Positions 48,531 through 60,896 of a stretch of DNA of 64,000 nt are shown one piece after another. The stretch comes from Zymoseptoria tritici IPO323 (Eukaryota; Ascomycota; Dothideomycetes; Mycosphaerellales; Mycosphaerellaceae), in assembly GCF_000219625.1 (NCBI RefSeq), contig NC_018215.1, positions 930,001 to 994,000 on the forward strand, read 5' to 3'. Position 1 is the first letter of the stretch. Each line of letters begins with the position of its first letter. A program made the translations under genes and the position numbers. The notes below the pieces were generated by a model. The model had not been told where the DNA came from. It made no database searches and was given only the letters and a program-made list of their open reading frames with translations.

Positions 48531-51500
48531 GATTTTCTACGTTAATCTTAACTAATCTATCGAGGCTATAGAGTCTACCTTAGACGTCGCGGTTAAGCAG
48601 AAAGCCGACCTTCTACTAGTCTAGGAACCGTAGACTATAGAAGACCCGATAATAGGCTATAAAGAGACAAGATCTATCGCACACCGGGATTATAACTAGC
48701 TATTCCTAACAACTACGGATTCGACGATCCGGCTAAGAACAATACTATATATTAGCATAAGACTTAACGTTAATATCTCTCCTATTTTATTAGACGATAG
48801 CGACATACTTTCCTTTGTTATTTTAGACAAGAAGGGTAATAAGATCTAGATAGTTAATCTCTATAATAAGAAGGACTTTCGGGATACCGAGAACCTATAA
48901 AACCGACGAACAATAGAGAGAAGCCTCTACTCTTTACGTAACACGTTCCTTCTAAATACTCTACTAGTAGGAGACTTTAACCTTAGATACCCGTCCTAGG
49001 ATCCGAGGGGAAAGGATACTACTAGTGCCCGCGAATTTATAGAGTAGATAGAAGACTAGGGCTTTACTCTATATAATACGATAGGTGTCGGGACCTTCTA
49101 TAGGCCGTACCTAAACGTAGAGTCGGTCCTAGACCTTACGTTTATAAGAGGATCCTTATCTACGAAAGAAATCGACTAGAGAACGATTCCGACAGGCTTA
49201 GACTATAAGGCTATATCTATAGACCTTATTAGCGCGTAAGATCGAGCCTAATAGAAGAAAGTAGTTCTAGATATAGCTTCCGCGGATTAGAAACTGTTTA
49301 TAGATCTCCTAATAAGTAAGGCGACGTCTATTAACTATACGAACTCCCTCGACGATATCGTAGACTCCTTTACCTCGTGTATTACCGAATCGATGCGGGG
49401 AGCAATCCTAGAGAAAGTAGTACACGCCTACGCAAAACCTTAGTAGAATAGAGAGCTACGTACGCTACGCCGTATAATGTCTAGAACATATAGACAGACC
49501 TTTACCTACGGACGTACGCCGACGCTAGACGAGAAAGAGGCGTATACGAAAGCGAGAAACGAGTACTTCTAAGCTATTAAAATAGCTAAGAAGAACTACT
49601 AGAACGCTTTCCTCGAAAAAGAAGACTCGAAATCTATCTTTAAAGCTATATCCTATACTAGGAATAGCAGCCGAAGACAGATACCTATAATAAATAACGA
49701 AGATTCTTTCGAAGGGAAATGTAAGGCCTTCTCCGAAGCCTTATTTCCGCGCCCTCCTGCCGAGGAACCTCTACCTAGCCGTTAGGAAGCGTATACAGCC
49801 GGGGATTAGGGCTAGACTACGCTAACCGAAGAGGAACTCGCTGCCGCCTATAGTACGAAGATAGTAAAAGGAAAAACGCCGGGCCTAGACGATATTACGC
49901 AAGCTATTATTAGTAAAGCGTACAGCGCTATTCCTATTACCTTTCTATGTATATATAGTAGGCTACTTAACGAAGGATACTACCCCCGATGCTGGAAAGT
50001 TGCGATAGGCGTAGTTCTAGCAAAGCCGGGAAAACTAGACTATTCGGTCCCTAAGGCCTACTAAGTTATCTCTCTCCTAAACTGTCTCGGTAAGATTAGC
50101 AAGAGAATACTCGCAAAACGCCTAGGGATTATCGCAGAGACGAAGCCCCTTCTATACGACTCGTAGTTAGGAGGGCGAAAGAAGAAATCGGCTATTAATA
50201 TAGTACTTCTCTTAACAAACGAAATCGAGGAGAATCGAAGAAAGAAAAAGAAGACTTCGGTTATCTTCCTTAATATAAGAGGAGCATACGACTACGTTAT
50301 AAAGAACCGACTGTTAAGAATAATAATCTAGTTAAAGCTTCCGCATAGCCTTATATATTAGGTTTAGTTGTTTATAAGTAATAGACGCCTACGAATAGCA
50401 TTCGACGGACAGATATAGGAATTTTAGGACGTAGAGATCGGCGTTCCGCAAGGTAGCCCGATGTCTCCTATCCTCTTTCTTATCTATACGCGCGACATAT
50501 TCTTCTCGCTATAAGGAGTTACTCCTAGTTCCTACGTCGACGATATTAAACTATCTACCTCGTCTACGTCCCTTAAGAAGAACTCTAAGGTACTAGAACG
50601 TAAGGCAAGAAGGCTAATAGACCTAAGAAAGAAGAACTTAATTACTTTTAACCTAGCAAAGACAGACCTAGTATACTTCTTAAAAGGGAAAGGGTCCGAT
50701 TGCCTAGTAATTCTTCTAAACGGCGATATTGTTTGCCCGGCAAAGAAAGCGATAAGATAGCTTAGGATTTAGCTAGACGCCGGTCTTACCTTTAAGGAGC
50801 ATATTATAATAAGATCGGCATAAGCATAAGCAGCATTCTATCGATTAGAAAGACTAGCAAATACCGAATACGGTCTATCTTCTATATCGTTAAGAAAGAT
50901 CTACCTAGCCTACGTTACTATAATAGTAGACTACGGGGCCCCGGTTTAGTAGCGGTCGAAAAAGAGTATAAAACCTCTAGTATCTCTATAAAGTAAAGCT
51001 TATAGAAAGATCCTAGGCGTTTTCCGTACTGCCCTAAACGTCCTGTCCGAAGTAGAGTTAAATCTCTTCCCCCCGGATCTACGCCTAGAGAGACAGTTAA
51101 TTTTATACTCTCTACGCGTAGCAAAGCTACCCGAAAACTACCCTATAAGACTCGCTATCTAAAGCGCGCCTTCGGATACGCGAGAAGTCCGATACGAAGA
51201 CTCGAAAGAGATACTTCCGCAAAAATAATAGAGAACATAGATATAACTACTCTGTTATCGACTCCGATAATACAAGTATTTCGTAGAATACGAGAGGGCT
51301 AACTACGCAAAAGACGATCTCTTTAGCATCTGGAAAACCTAATACGAAATAGTAAGATAACGGGAGATTAATAAGGTACCTAGGAATACAAATAGCTACC
51401 TTAGTCGATTTCTATAGAGCTCGCTAGGAAAACATAGAATAGGAGGAAGACGCGCTTTAACTAGCGCCTTCTATACTATCCTATTAGGACACGGATACCT

Positions 51501-51760
51501 AAAGTCCTATCTCTATCGCTTTAGACACGTAACGACGCTAGACTGCCCTTACGGACGACGAGAAATAGTAGAACACCTTGTATATAGCTGCCCTATCTAC
51601 AATATATTTAGGCTACTACCGCTACGACAAGTATAATCTTTACTAGAAATAGTAGAAGATAAGGAACTCCGGAAATACCTTACTACCTTTCTCTCGGATA
51701 TAAAGATTGCTTCTAGGTCCTAGCACCTAGTAAGAGGCGAAGACGAGACCGTCTAGCCTA
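48530..51760 (+). pseudogene. LINE ORF2: AP endonuclease and reverse transcriptase, RIP-inactivated
   Basis: Endonuclease blocks: LLLV-EP near 48610, TLLVGDFNLRYPS near 48960, VLDLTFIRGS near 49130. Reverse transcriptase: KGKTPGLDDIT near 49870, VISLLNCLGKISKRILAKRL near 50070, IEIGVPQGSPMSPILFLIY-type block near 50430-50490, catalytic SSYVDDIKLS near 50530. The C-terminus has a Cys/His motif, CPYGRREIVEHLVYSCPIY near 51545-51600. No RNase H seen. TAG/TAA interrupts throughout. Confidence 0.8.
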
Positions 51761-54700
51761 CACTCCTTTTACTTTTCCTTATTTGTCTTTCTTTAAAGTC
51801 CTTCGATACTAGCTTGCTACTATCCTAGGTACGGGTCTTTCCCTAAGGTTAAGAGATACGAGAGAACAACGATTGTACATAGATAGACTGCTATCGCGAG
51901 ACAGCCGTCCTACATAGTCATAGACTCCTATAGGACGTAAATGGAACAAACAAACAAACAAACAAACAAACAATAAGGGACTCGTAAGTAAGATTAAACT
52001 CCTTAAAGATTAGCAGATAGATTTATTAGCGAGCTATAAGCTAAACTAAGAGGAGTTAGTAATAACGAGAGAGGCGTTAGAGGAGAAAGATGCTACGATC
52101 GAGCGGCGTTTAGCGAAGTTAGAGGGCAAATAGGTAAGAAACGCGCTAAGACATAGTAAGATTCGCTCTCGAGCTACTAAATAATACCTAAGTTTCCTCT
52201 ATATATACTCCTTGTATGTCTGCTGCTATATACTACACTAAGAAACGCTATAAGATAATACTAAGATTCGCTCTTAGCCCTCTTCTTCTCCGACGCAATC
52301 CTCTTCCTGCTACTATGTCTCGGTCTATTGCTCTCCTACTCTACCGACTTATTAACGACTGGCTTATTAACGATAGGCTTATTAACGACAGGCTTATCGA
52401 TATGCTCCTCTATAGCGGCAGCGGCAGGCTCGTTAACCGTAGACTTACCGACGATAGGCTCGTCTATAGATAACTCTATCTTTACCTCCGGCTCCTACTT
52501 AATAGGCGTATTCGGTATCTTAGAGCGCTCTTATAATAGCGTAAGGTTTAGAGCGGCTAATAGCTTGCGGATATAGTCGTAGATGCTATCCTTCTTCTTC
52601 TTCGGCTTAGTTAACGAAGATCGTAGAGTCGCTGTCGTATTAACTGCTCCGGAGGACGTTAAAGATGCTATAGCTATTACCTTAACTAGCGTCTGTGCTA
52701 GCGGCGGCGGTAGTAGCGACGGTAGTAGCGCTACTAAGCTAGATTCGGCCGCCTTCTCCTTCTCTCTTCTAGCAACAGCTGCCTTAGCCTCTACTATTAT
52801 ATCTTGCGAGCTAGATAGGGCGTTAACGTCGTTAAGGATAATAATAGAGTCGTTATTTCTTACTAGTAAGGATAGCTAAGGAAGCTCTAAACTAGTAGCT
52901 CGCTTACTAGCCCTTAAGGGACCGGTAGTAGGCTCGACCTTAACCTTTAGGGATTTAGCGATCGCGGCATCGAGATTAGCGTTAGGATTATCGCTAAGAT
53001 TATCGTCGTTAGTCTTAATAGCAAGGGCTACGGCAAACGCAGCGTCCTATAGATTGTTAGTGTCCTTGCCCTTAGCCTTAGCCGCGGAGGTGCCGGCGGC
53101 GGTCTTAGTAAGATCCTTATTAAGATCGGCTCTAAGAGCGTCCTTAGTCGCCTTATAAGCTAGCTTAGTAGCGCGCTTCTTATTAAGGTCGGCTTATCTC
53201 TAGGACTTGCTACTTCCTATAAACTTCCGGTAGGCCTCGTTCTCGGCTATCTTATTAAGATAACCTCTACAGCGGTTGCGGGTGTACTGTTCGTTTATAA
53301 GCAGCGTAATATATATAGTAGCTTTAACGAGCTTAACTATAGTATTAGGGTAGAAGGGCGCTAGCATCCGGTAGAGATCCTACGATATAGTACTCTTGTC
53401 GCTAGGCCTAATAGGCTAATTTAAGCTGTTGTATTTTATAGTAAGGAAGCAGTCGTAGTAGGCGTTGCGTTCGACACGCTTACGAGCATGCTCGCTCTCC
53501 TTAAGGAGGTATTTAAGTAGGTAACCCTTCCTTAAGTTCGCTAAGAGGGCACTAAGATTAGAGTTTATCTCCGTAACAACGCCTTAGCTAGTCTACTCGA
53601 AGGGCTCCTTCCGAGGGCTGTAGGTATACACCGCCGTTATAGTATCTACCTTAGCCGTATATATAGTATACGCGAAGCTAACCTCCTATACGATAGGCTC
53701 TTACGGCTTGTTGCCTTACTTAGTAGTTAAGGCTAGAGGTAGAGCCGGACTAGAAGATCGTAGTATACTATTACCGGCTATAGCAAGAGCGGCGGCTCTA
53801 GCTTAAGCGGCATACTTAAGTAATAGAGCGCGAGTGCCGGCATTAGTAGGGCGAGTATGCTTCTTAGAGGTGCTCTGTCGAACAGTATTAGTACGACCGG
53901 AGTAGAAGACGTTATAGCCGTTGTGTACGCTAGTGCTAGGGTTTCTTACCGGCGCGGCCTCGATCTTAGTAGCAATCTCGGTCGTTAGGGGATCGCAGCC
54001 GTAGTTGCTACAGTTCTCGGTAAGTCCGATATTATAAAGGGCTCCGCCGTTAGTACAGAACTTAGTAAATAGTCTAGGAGCTATAGTTAAGCTGTTAAAT
54101 GTTTGTTCGAGTATGTAGATAGTTAGAGGTAGATAGTTAGAGGTGTAAATAGTGCAGGATATAGAGAAAACAGAGGGTAAGGGTACAGACGATAGAGGGT
54201 GCGAGAGAGCAGAGTTTTTATTTAAGGGCCTGTTATCTCGTAATCTTAGCATAATCTATACTATTTCTTATAGAGGGAAGCTATTCGCTACAAATACCTC
54301 CCTTATACGATCTCTTAGCTATAGGCTAGCGCCCTGTATAGGCCTCTAAAACTCTACTAGCTTACTACCGGTAGCGAGGTAAGTAGCGGCTATAGCGCGG
54401 AGGTAGAGATATATAATAATATAGAGCTTCTCGCTATTAGTAGCCTACTTACGGCTATCTAGTTTAGTAAGGAAGCCGCCGTTAACAAGCGTATAATTAA
54501 CCTAATACATTATAGCTAGTAGAAGATATAATATAAGGTCTGTATAAATAGATTAGCATATTAGCGCTAGTATAACGCGACATGCGCGATCTTAGGTAGA
54601 TCCTAGCGGCGATTCTAGCTAATAGTATACGCACCGAATTCGTCCTTGTTTTAGACTATTTGTTAAATCTTAGGATAAGCGGTATTAAGGTAGATGCTAT

Positions 54701-56345
54701 AGTTCTCGGTGCCCTTTAACTCTAGATAGGCGTATAGTATATTCGGAATACCGGTAACATAGCTAGTAATCTTAGGGTACTTGCGAATGCGGTGTCGGTT
54801 GTAGCTACTAACAAATAGCTAGACTATGTATCGCATAATTAGTACGTATATAGCGAGGAAGGCCATACGGTTAGCCCGCTAATCCTCGTTATATAGACGG
54901 TTGTTGCGGAGCTTAATAAAGAGGTTACGCTACTAGTTAAACGCCGCTAATGCACTAAGGCCCTAGAAACGCTTAATAGTGTTATTGCCCTTACTAGTTA
55001 TATACTAAAAGGCTTTGTTAAAACAGAGTTAATAGCCCTCTTAATTCTTATAGAAGCAAAGGTAAGCGTCGGCTATTATTAGAGTCTCTACGCTATAGTT
55101 AGCTCGCAGGATCTATGTATACAAGTTAGCCTGTACACCGAGATGTCTACCGAGACGTCTACCGAGATAAATAGATACAGGGCTTACCTATAGAGTAAAC
55201 CCGAGCTAATCTACTATACCGAGATACTAGCTAAAGACCGAGAACTTCGTCTTAGCTATAGTGCCGACGTACGCCTATATAATCTTCCGTAAATATACGT
55301 TAATGTAGTAATAGATCTAAATACCGAAGAGCTTAAGCTTGTAATAGGCATCTACCGACTATATATAGTTTAGTCCCTTAGCCTTTAGAAGATAAGAGCG
55401 GACCTTTACTCGCTTACTAATGCGGCGTACATCGAAAGGCGCTAAGTTTATCCGGTAGGCGATTTTAAAGATCTAGTTCCTATATATAGCGGTTAGTACT
55501 AGGATTAGCACTAAGATAGCTAGTATTACAAACCTTCTAATTAGCTTAAACTCGTTTCGCATCTTCCTTACGAGGTTGCGGTATCCGTAATCTTCTAGCG
55601 CTCTACCCTTAATTACTCCGACTAATACGCTCTTAATAATCTTATTATAGGATAGCTAGTTATCCTTTAGAATCCTCCTATATAATCCTATGCTCTTCCT
55701 TAGCTCTACGAACTACTACTTCGAGAGAGCAAAGCTATTAATAGTAAGGATCTTATAGTATATAGCATCGTCCTTATCTAATTCCTAGAATAGCTCCTTA
55801 ATCCGAGCCCTTAGCCGCTCCTTATTATAGGCACTAAGATTAGCTCTACATAGTCTTATTATAATCCCCTAAGTAGCGATTATATGCTCGAACGTAGTAT
55901 ACGATATATCTACGCCCTTCTACTCTTTTATCTATGCTCGGACGGCGTTGTAGGTTAGGCCTAAGACTTAAAGAAGAACCTTAATCTCCTTACGTAGGTA
56001 GTCGTAATTCGGCGGTAGGCGTAGTATAGTAAGATCGCGGTAAGATTAGTAGTAAGATAGCGTAAGGGCGGCGGCGAGTTCGTGTGTATATACGCTAAGG
56101 GCGTAAGATCGATAGTAGTGTATATATCGCTAAGGGCGTAAGGGCGTAAGGGCGTAAGATTAATAGTAGTGCGAGAGCGTCTTAGCGACGACGACGACGA
56201 CTATAGCAATAGTGTAACACTAGCATAGTAGTATGTTAATATACAGCGATACAGCGATATCGTCAAAGGCCAGAATCACGAAATCGAGGTAGTGAGGGAA
56301 ACTCACGAACGGGGCGCTATCATAGGTACGAAGCCATACAGTAGT

Positions 56346-56546
56346 ATATCGTGCCTCATAAAGTCCTTCGATACTAGCTTGCTACTATCCTAGGCACGGG
56401 TCTTTCCCTAAGGTTAAGAGATACGAGAGAACAACGATTGTACATAGATAGACTGCTGTCGCGAGACAGCCGTCCTACATAGTCATAGACTCCTACAGGA
56501 CGTAAATGGAACAAACAAACAAACAAACAAACAATATCGTGCCTCA
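56346..56546 (+). mobile_element. 5'-truncated copy of the same LINE with target-site duplication
   Basis: 56359-56533 (175 bp) matches the last 175 bp of the full-length LINE (about 51798-51973), including the CAAA tail. It is flanked by a 13-bp duplication ATATCGTGCCTCA at 56346-56358 and 56534-56546. It lies in host DNA 40 bp outside DDE-transposon copy 2, so the LINE family moved at least twice here. Confidence 0.9.
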
Positions 56547-56871
56547 GGCATCAACAAATATCAACTCAGATCTCATTGTCGAAGCACCTCGACCTCCATG
56601 CTCCTCCTCAAACTGCACGTTTCAAGCCACTGGGGTGCAACTTGTGCAGTGTAATAAACTGAGCGGGACTAAGCTACCTACGCAGGCAAAGACATAAGTC
56701 TATACCATCGGATGAAAGATCAGGCGAAGCCATATCTTATCTTCAACCACTCTTCGACTACACCTCATTCATCCTCTACCATCACAAAACAACAAGACAC
56801 AGTCTCCTACATTTTCCACCCTCTGATCCTTCAACAACCACTTCCTCCCTTCCACTTACCGCACGCCAACA
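56547..56871. other. Promoter region and 5' leader of the formamidase gene
   Basis: Non-coding host sequence with CT-rich stretches before the ATG at 56872; the context CCAACAATGTCC is a good start. Confidence 0.5.
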
Positions 56872-57876
56872 ATGTCCGGCCTCAACGGCCTCAACAAATC
56901 CTCCCCCTCCTCCATCATAATCGGCGCCTGCCAATCCCAACTCTTCCCCGTCCACACCCCCTCCCAACTCGCCTCCGCCGTCCAACACGTCGTCTCCCTC
57001 GTCTCAAAAGCCCGCCGCGCATACCCCCTCATGGACCTCATCGTCTTCCCCGAATACTGCATCCACGGCCTCAGCATGTCCACCTCCCCTTCCATCCTCT
57101 GCACCCTCGACGGACCCGAGGTCTTACAGTTCCAACAAGCCTGCATCGCCAACACCATCTGGGGTTGCTTCAGCATCATGGAACCCAACCCTTTACTCCC
57201 CTCCGCGCCGTGGAACACGGGCCTCGTCATCAATCCCGCGGGAGAGGTGGTGAATTACTACCGCAAACTCCATCCCTGGACGCCCGTCGAACCGTGGTAC
57301 CCGGGCAACCGAGGCGTTCCCGTCTTCACCGGCCCCAATGGCGTGAGAATGGCGCACGTCATCTGCCACGACGGACAGTTCCCCGAAGTGGCGCGGGAGT
57401 GCGCTTACCAAGGCGCGGAAGTCATGTTGCGCACGGCGGGGTATACCTCCCCGATCCAAGACTCCTGGGAGATTTCGAATCGTAGCAACGCGTTTAGTAA
57501 TCTCATGTGGACGGCGAGTGTATGTCTGAGTGGAAGCGATGGGACGTGGGATAGTATGGGCCAGGCGATGTTCGTGGGGCCCGAGGGGGATGTGCGGGTC
57601 CGGGGAAATGGCCGGGTGGATGAGATTTTCGCGTGTGAGGTGGACGCGCGGGAGGTGAGGGAGAAGAGGGAGGCGTGGGGGGTGGAGAATAATCTGTTTC
57701 AGTTGGGGCATCGCGGGTATGCGGCGGTGAAGGGCGGGGCGCGGGATTGTCCGTATACGTACATGCGGGACTTGGTCAAGGGGGAGTATAAGCAGGACGG
57801 CGAGGAGAGGGTGAAGATCAGGGATGGGACGGGGTGTGGGATCGCCGCGCCGGAGAGGGAGTATGAAGTTGATTGA
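56872..57876 (+). CDS. Formamidase (carbon-nitrogen hydrolase, AmiF/FmdA-like)
   Basis: Single exon, 334 residues. The nitrilase-superfamily triad is visible: Glu61 in FPEY, Lys132 in YYRKLHPW and Cys165 in VICHDG, with the neighbouring Asp167 typical of formamidases. Long family-specific blocks are kept: [57 protein letters not shown], and the C-terminal [20 protein letters not shown] followed by [11 protein letters not shown]. Length equals the usual 330-340. The enzyme hydrolyses formamide to formate and ammonia, in the cytosol, and serves nitrogen use or removal of formamide from cyanide detoxification. No intron is needed and no targeting signal is seen. A broader aliphatic amidase role is the alternative. 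Confidence 0.93.
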   Translation: MSGLNGLNKSSPSSIIIGACQSQLFPVHTPSQLASAVQHVVSLVSKARRAYPLMDLIVFPEYCIHGLSMSTSPSILCTLDGPEVLQFQQACIANTIWGCFSIMEPNPLLPSAPWNTGLVINPAGEVVNYYRKLHPWTPVEPWYPGNRGVPVFTGPNGVRMAHVICHDGQFPEVARECAYQGAEVMLRTAGYTSPIQDSWEISNRSNAFSNLMWTASVCLSGSDGTWDSMGQAMFVGPEGDVRVRGNGRVDEIFACEVDAREVREKREAWGVENNLFQLGHRGYAAVKGGARDCPYTYMRDLVKGEYKQDGEERVKIRDGTGCGIAAPEREYEVD

Positions 57877-57956
57877 AAGTAATGATGATGATCATGATTC
57901 ACGAACTGGGTGGAAGCCCTCGTCGCTGCCTCTCCTCTTCCGTCAAGACGAATTGC

Positions 57957-59123
57957 TCACGCCTTGGTGATCTCAACCACAACCGGCCCAGCCAAGATTT
58001 GATCCTCGCTCAAATGCGTCGCATCCCCACAGTTGGACAGACGCAGATAGTTCAGACCGGCGACACCCTCCGGAATGGTAATGCTGTAGTCCATCCCATT
58101 GCCCATCCTCGTCAGTTCCGCGTTCACAGGCCCGCCTGCAGATGCAAACGACGCGAACAACGGCGCATTCGAGCCGGTGACTGGAGCGAGAACATACCCG
58201 GGCGTGGAGACGGTAATTTTCGACCCGACAGTCACTGGACCCGTGGACGTGAGGACGAGTTTGGGGTACGCACGCACCGGGAAGGTGGGGTTGTCGGACG
58301 GGCAAGAGACGATGAAGGGCGAGGCGAGGGTGAAGACTTCGTTGGGGGTGAGGGGAATTTCCTGGGGTTGCGGGAAGGGGAGTTGTTTGAGAGAGGAGCG
58401 GATGTAGGAGGAGTGCCGGGCTTCGATGGAGAGGACGGAGCCGGCGGCGAGGAGGTAGGCTTTTGAGGCGATTTGAGGGGCTGCGCCGAGGTAGGCCGAT
58501 GTGCCTGTGTGGATCGGAGGTTAGTGTGTGGCATGTGGGGAGCGTTAGGGCGGTGGGAGCGTACCGACGCCCTCGAGGATGGAGGCCGTGGCGACGAAGG
58601 ATTCCACGGAGGTGACGCCAAAGGCGTAGGTGCACTCTTTGACGGCTTGAACGCCTGCAGCTGTGATGCCGGCAGTGAGGAAGTTGACGTGGATGGTCTC
58701 GTCGGAGGAGATTTCTTGCAGGTAGCGGTAGAAGGTGGCGTCGAAGCCGGCGGCGGCGAATTGGGCTTGGGTGAACTGGAGAGGGGAGAAGAGTCAGCGG
58801 ACGATTGCTGGCGATGTTGTGCCTCTCGATGGATGACTTACGTTGGCGAGACCTTCGCGGTAGAATTTATCCTCGAGGTGTTCGAGCGTCAAAGCTGGCG
58901 GATGTCAGATTTGGAGAGGGTGGACTGTCTCGTGCAGTCACCGACCATAGTTGAGGATGTCGACTGGAGTATACGGTCAGCTTGTGTAGCAATGTCCTGT
59001 CATCATACTGTTCGCCTTACCATCATTGAACTGCGCAAGCGACTGTCTCTTCTCCAAGGCGCTCTTGAAAGGAACGGCCTGAGTGAGCCCAACGGCGGCC
59101 AACAGAAGGGCAACAGAAATCAT
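57957..59123 (-). CDS. Secreted ferritin-like domain protein (Rds1-type stress protein)
   Basis: Five exons on the minus strand: 59123-59021, 58963-58946, 58894-58842, 58775-58565 and 58504-57957; the frame closes exactly at 310 residues. Residues 1-16 are a signal peptide (MISVALLLAAVGLTQA), with a KR site at residues 25-26. The ferritin-like four-helix region covers about residues 42-190: LTLEHLEDKFYREGLANF, YRYLQEISSDETIHVNFL, SFVATASILEGVGTSAYLGA, SVLSIEARHSSYIRS, carrying the Glu/His ligand spacing of the family. The C-terminal 100 residues form a beta-rich domain. The family includes S. pombe Rds1 and desiccation-related proteins and is linked to stress; no enzymatic role is established. 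The small 18-nt exon 2 is unusual but supported by phase. Confidence 0.88.
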
Positions 59124-59426
59124 CTTGAAAGGACTGACTAAACGAGTGACTGTGGTGAGGCGAGTAACTGAGAATAGAAATACGACCAAGCTTTCTGGTG
59201 CTGAGGGGAAGACTTAGCTGTTGTGCTTGGATGCGACAAGAGCGCTGCTTTTGAAGAAAGTCGTTCTAGACCGCGTCCTGTCAACAAGCCGATATCGTGG
59301 GGAATTGGCACGAGCGTGGAATGAATCTGGAAGATCTAGATTGCCCAGGAATGCGCTCAAAATGTCGTGAATTTCGCAGAAGAATGCACAATCTATACTG
59401 TCATTACAAATTCTGGAACAAGTCGT

Positions 59427-60009
59427 TCAGTGATGCTCGACGTCAATCATGGTGTAGCGTCCGACCATCAATTCGCCGACGAAGAGTCCTGCCAGTGCTG
59501 ACATGAAGTATCCGACATTCAGCGTCATGACTGCCAGCATACTGTGAGAAGGTCAGCGTGGTTCAGGTTTACAATAAGCGGCATTCTCACAGAAAGTATC
59601 CAACAGCAGCCTGTAGCGTGAAGATACACGCTCGCGGCAGATCAGTGCTCAATCTCCACGGCGTGCCCTGCATCGCATGTCGAGTCCTCTGCACAACGCG
59701 CACTCTCTCGTTGATTCCTCGGGTGGTCAGAGTCGCCTCGTCGTTCTTCTCGGCGGGAGAATCTCTCTCTGCTTCGGGCTCGCCTGCCACCATCACGTAT
59801 CGTCGCTTGACGGCTTTGTCGTGCCAGGCGGCTTCCAGCTTGCCTCGGTAGGCCAAGAGCATTCTGCTGATGATGCCGAGGACGACGATGAAGATGCATG
59901 TGGCGGCGTAAGCTCCGGCGGTGGTCGGTGTCCAGGCGGAGGAGTAGAGTGGGGTGGAGTGGTCGGTGGTGAAGACCATGGACATGCTCATATGGCCCAT
60001 GCCGTCCAT
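59427..60009 (-). CDS. Ctr-family copper transporter
   Basis: Two exons on the minus strand: 60009-59591 and 59541-59427, with a 49-nt intron (GTGAGA..CACAG, branch GCTGAC). The product is 177 residues. The N-terminus MDGMGHMSMSM is a Met/His copper-capturing motif. Three membrane segments follow: residues about 31-52 (AYAATCIFIVVLGIISRMLL), about 130-150 (ACIFTLQAAVGYFL plus MLAVMTLNV), and the last with GYFMSALAGLFVGELM. The MLAVM of the second segment matches the pore MxxxM, and GYFMSALAG supplies the small-residue packing motif of the third. The protein ends in a His pair. A trimer would import Cu(I) at the plasma membrane or release it from the vacuole; which of the two is not decidable here. 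A basic and acidic cytosolic loop lies between segments 1 and 2. Confidence 0.92.
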
Positions 60010-60896
60010 TTTGAAGGTGTTGATGTTGTGTTATCGTGAGAGGAGCAAGGTAGTCGAAGCGAGGATGTTTCTATTAATTGCTCTTTCTCCCTCCATCCCC
60101 CGTCAACCTTCCTCTCCTGCCAAACCTTGTCGCGCCCGGGATGGCTTGGGCGTGGATACTTGCTCATCACGTGATATGATGAGTAATAAGCGATGTTGAT
60201 GTCGATTGGGCTTGAGGTGGGCTTCCACAACTTCGACTTCACTGCATCTCCTTCACAGCAATATAACGATGGCTTGTAGCATGGTATGCAGTGAGGTAGT
60301 TGCGAGCACGCAGTCGCCAGTGTTCCCGTCGGGGGAAGCTACGCTGTGAACCTGCTCGAGAGGTGGACACCGAGACCGACTATACCATAGGATCCGTCGA
60401 GGAGACGTTGCGACGACGATCATGTAGGTACAGTCGTCCATGCAGGTGGGTTTGTGTGAATTCCGGTCATGGAGAGACTGCAAGTACAATGTCGTCGACG
60501 ACGTTGGAGAAGCCGCGTCGAGTCCCGCATTGGTCTCGCGACTGCCTTCTCGATAGACCATGTGCATCAAGCAGGAACATCGGCGTCGACGTTCACCTAC
60601 TCCCACAGGTAAGCGATCGAGTTCAAGAACACCATACTGCACCGCACTCTGCAACGACGGAACACAGCCAACACCAACATGCCGAGCAAGCGTCGCCCAC
60701 ACCACCGCCGACTGTCCTGGCAGCCCGACCAAAACCCACTCACCATTCGCATCGGCAGCAGACGAAGTTCGCGAAAATACCACCAGATCCAAGTCGCCGG
60801 TGCGAAAGATGCTGGTCGCTTCGCTCGTCTCGTCGGTGATCAAGTGCGAGCTCATCCTAGAGACCCTCTCGTCATCTCCATTAATGGCTTTCAGCC
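60010..60896. other. Region between the divergent Ctr and CorA-like genes
   Basis: Several long frames overlap here on both strands (for example minus 60253-60918, 221 codons) without recognisable content. Part may be the unresolved 5' end of the CorA-like gene: CAG/GTAAGC at 60613-60621 is a good donor. Otherwise a shared promoter. Confidence 0.4.

Larger units (their letters stand above)
46394..51973 (+). mobile_element. Full-length Tad-like LINE (non-LTR retrotransposon)
   Basis: 5.58 kb inserted into DDE-transposon copy 2 and flanked by a 14-bp duplication TAAGGGACTCGTAA (46380-46393 and 51974-51987). It has a 5' leader of about 950 bp, ORF1, ORF2 and a 3' tail of repeated CAAA units. 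The order and the final Cys/His motif fit the Tad1 group of fungal LINEs (inference). RIP has made many TAG/TAA codons. Confidence 0.9.
45330..56306 (-). mobile_element. TIR DNA transposon with DDE-integrase-like transposase, copy 2, inverted and split by a LINE
   Basis: Terminal repeats at 45330-45362 and 56274-56306 match those of copy 1. Without the LINE and its duplication it is about 5.38 kb and colinear with copy 1 in reverse orientation: coiled-coil ORF (plus, 46045-46379 and 51988-52130), lysine-rich protein (minus, about 54250-52240), transposase (minus, about 56020-54600). For example the 65-codon open frame at 54152-54349 corresponds to 41600-41403. Coding parts are RIP-damaged. 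Confidence 0.82.
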
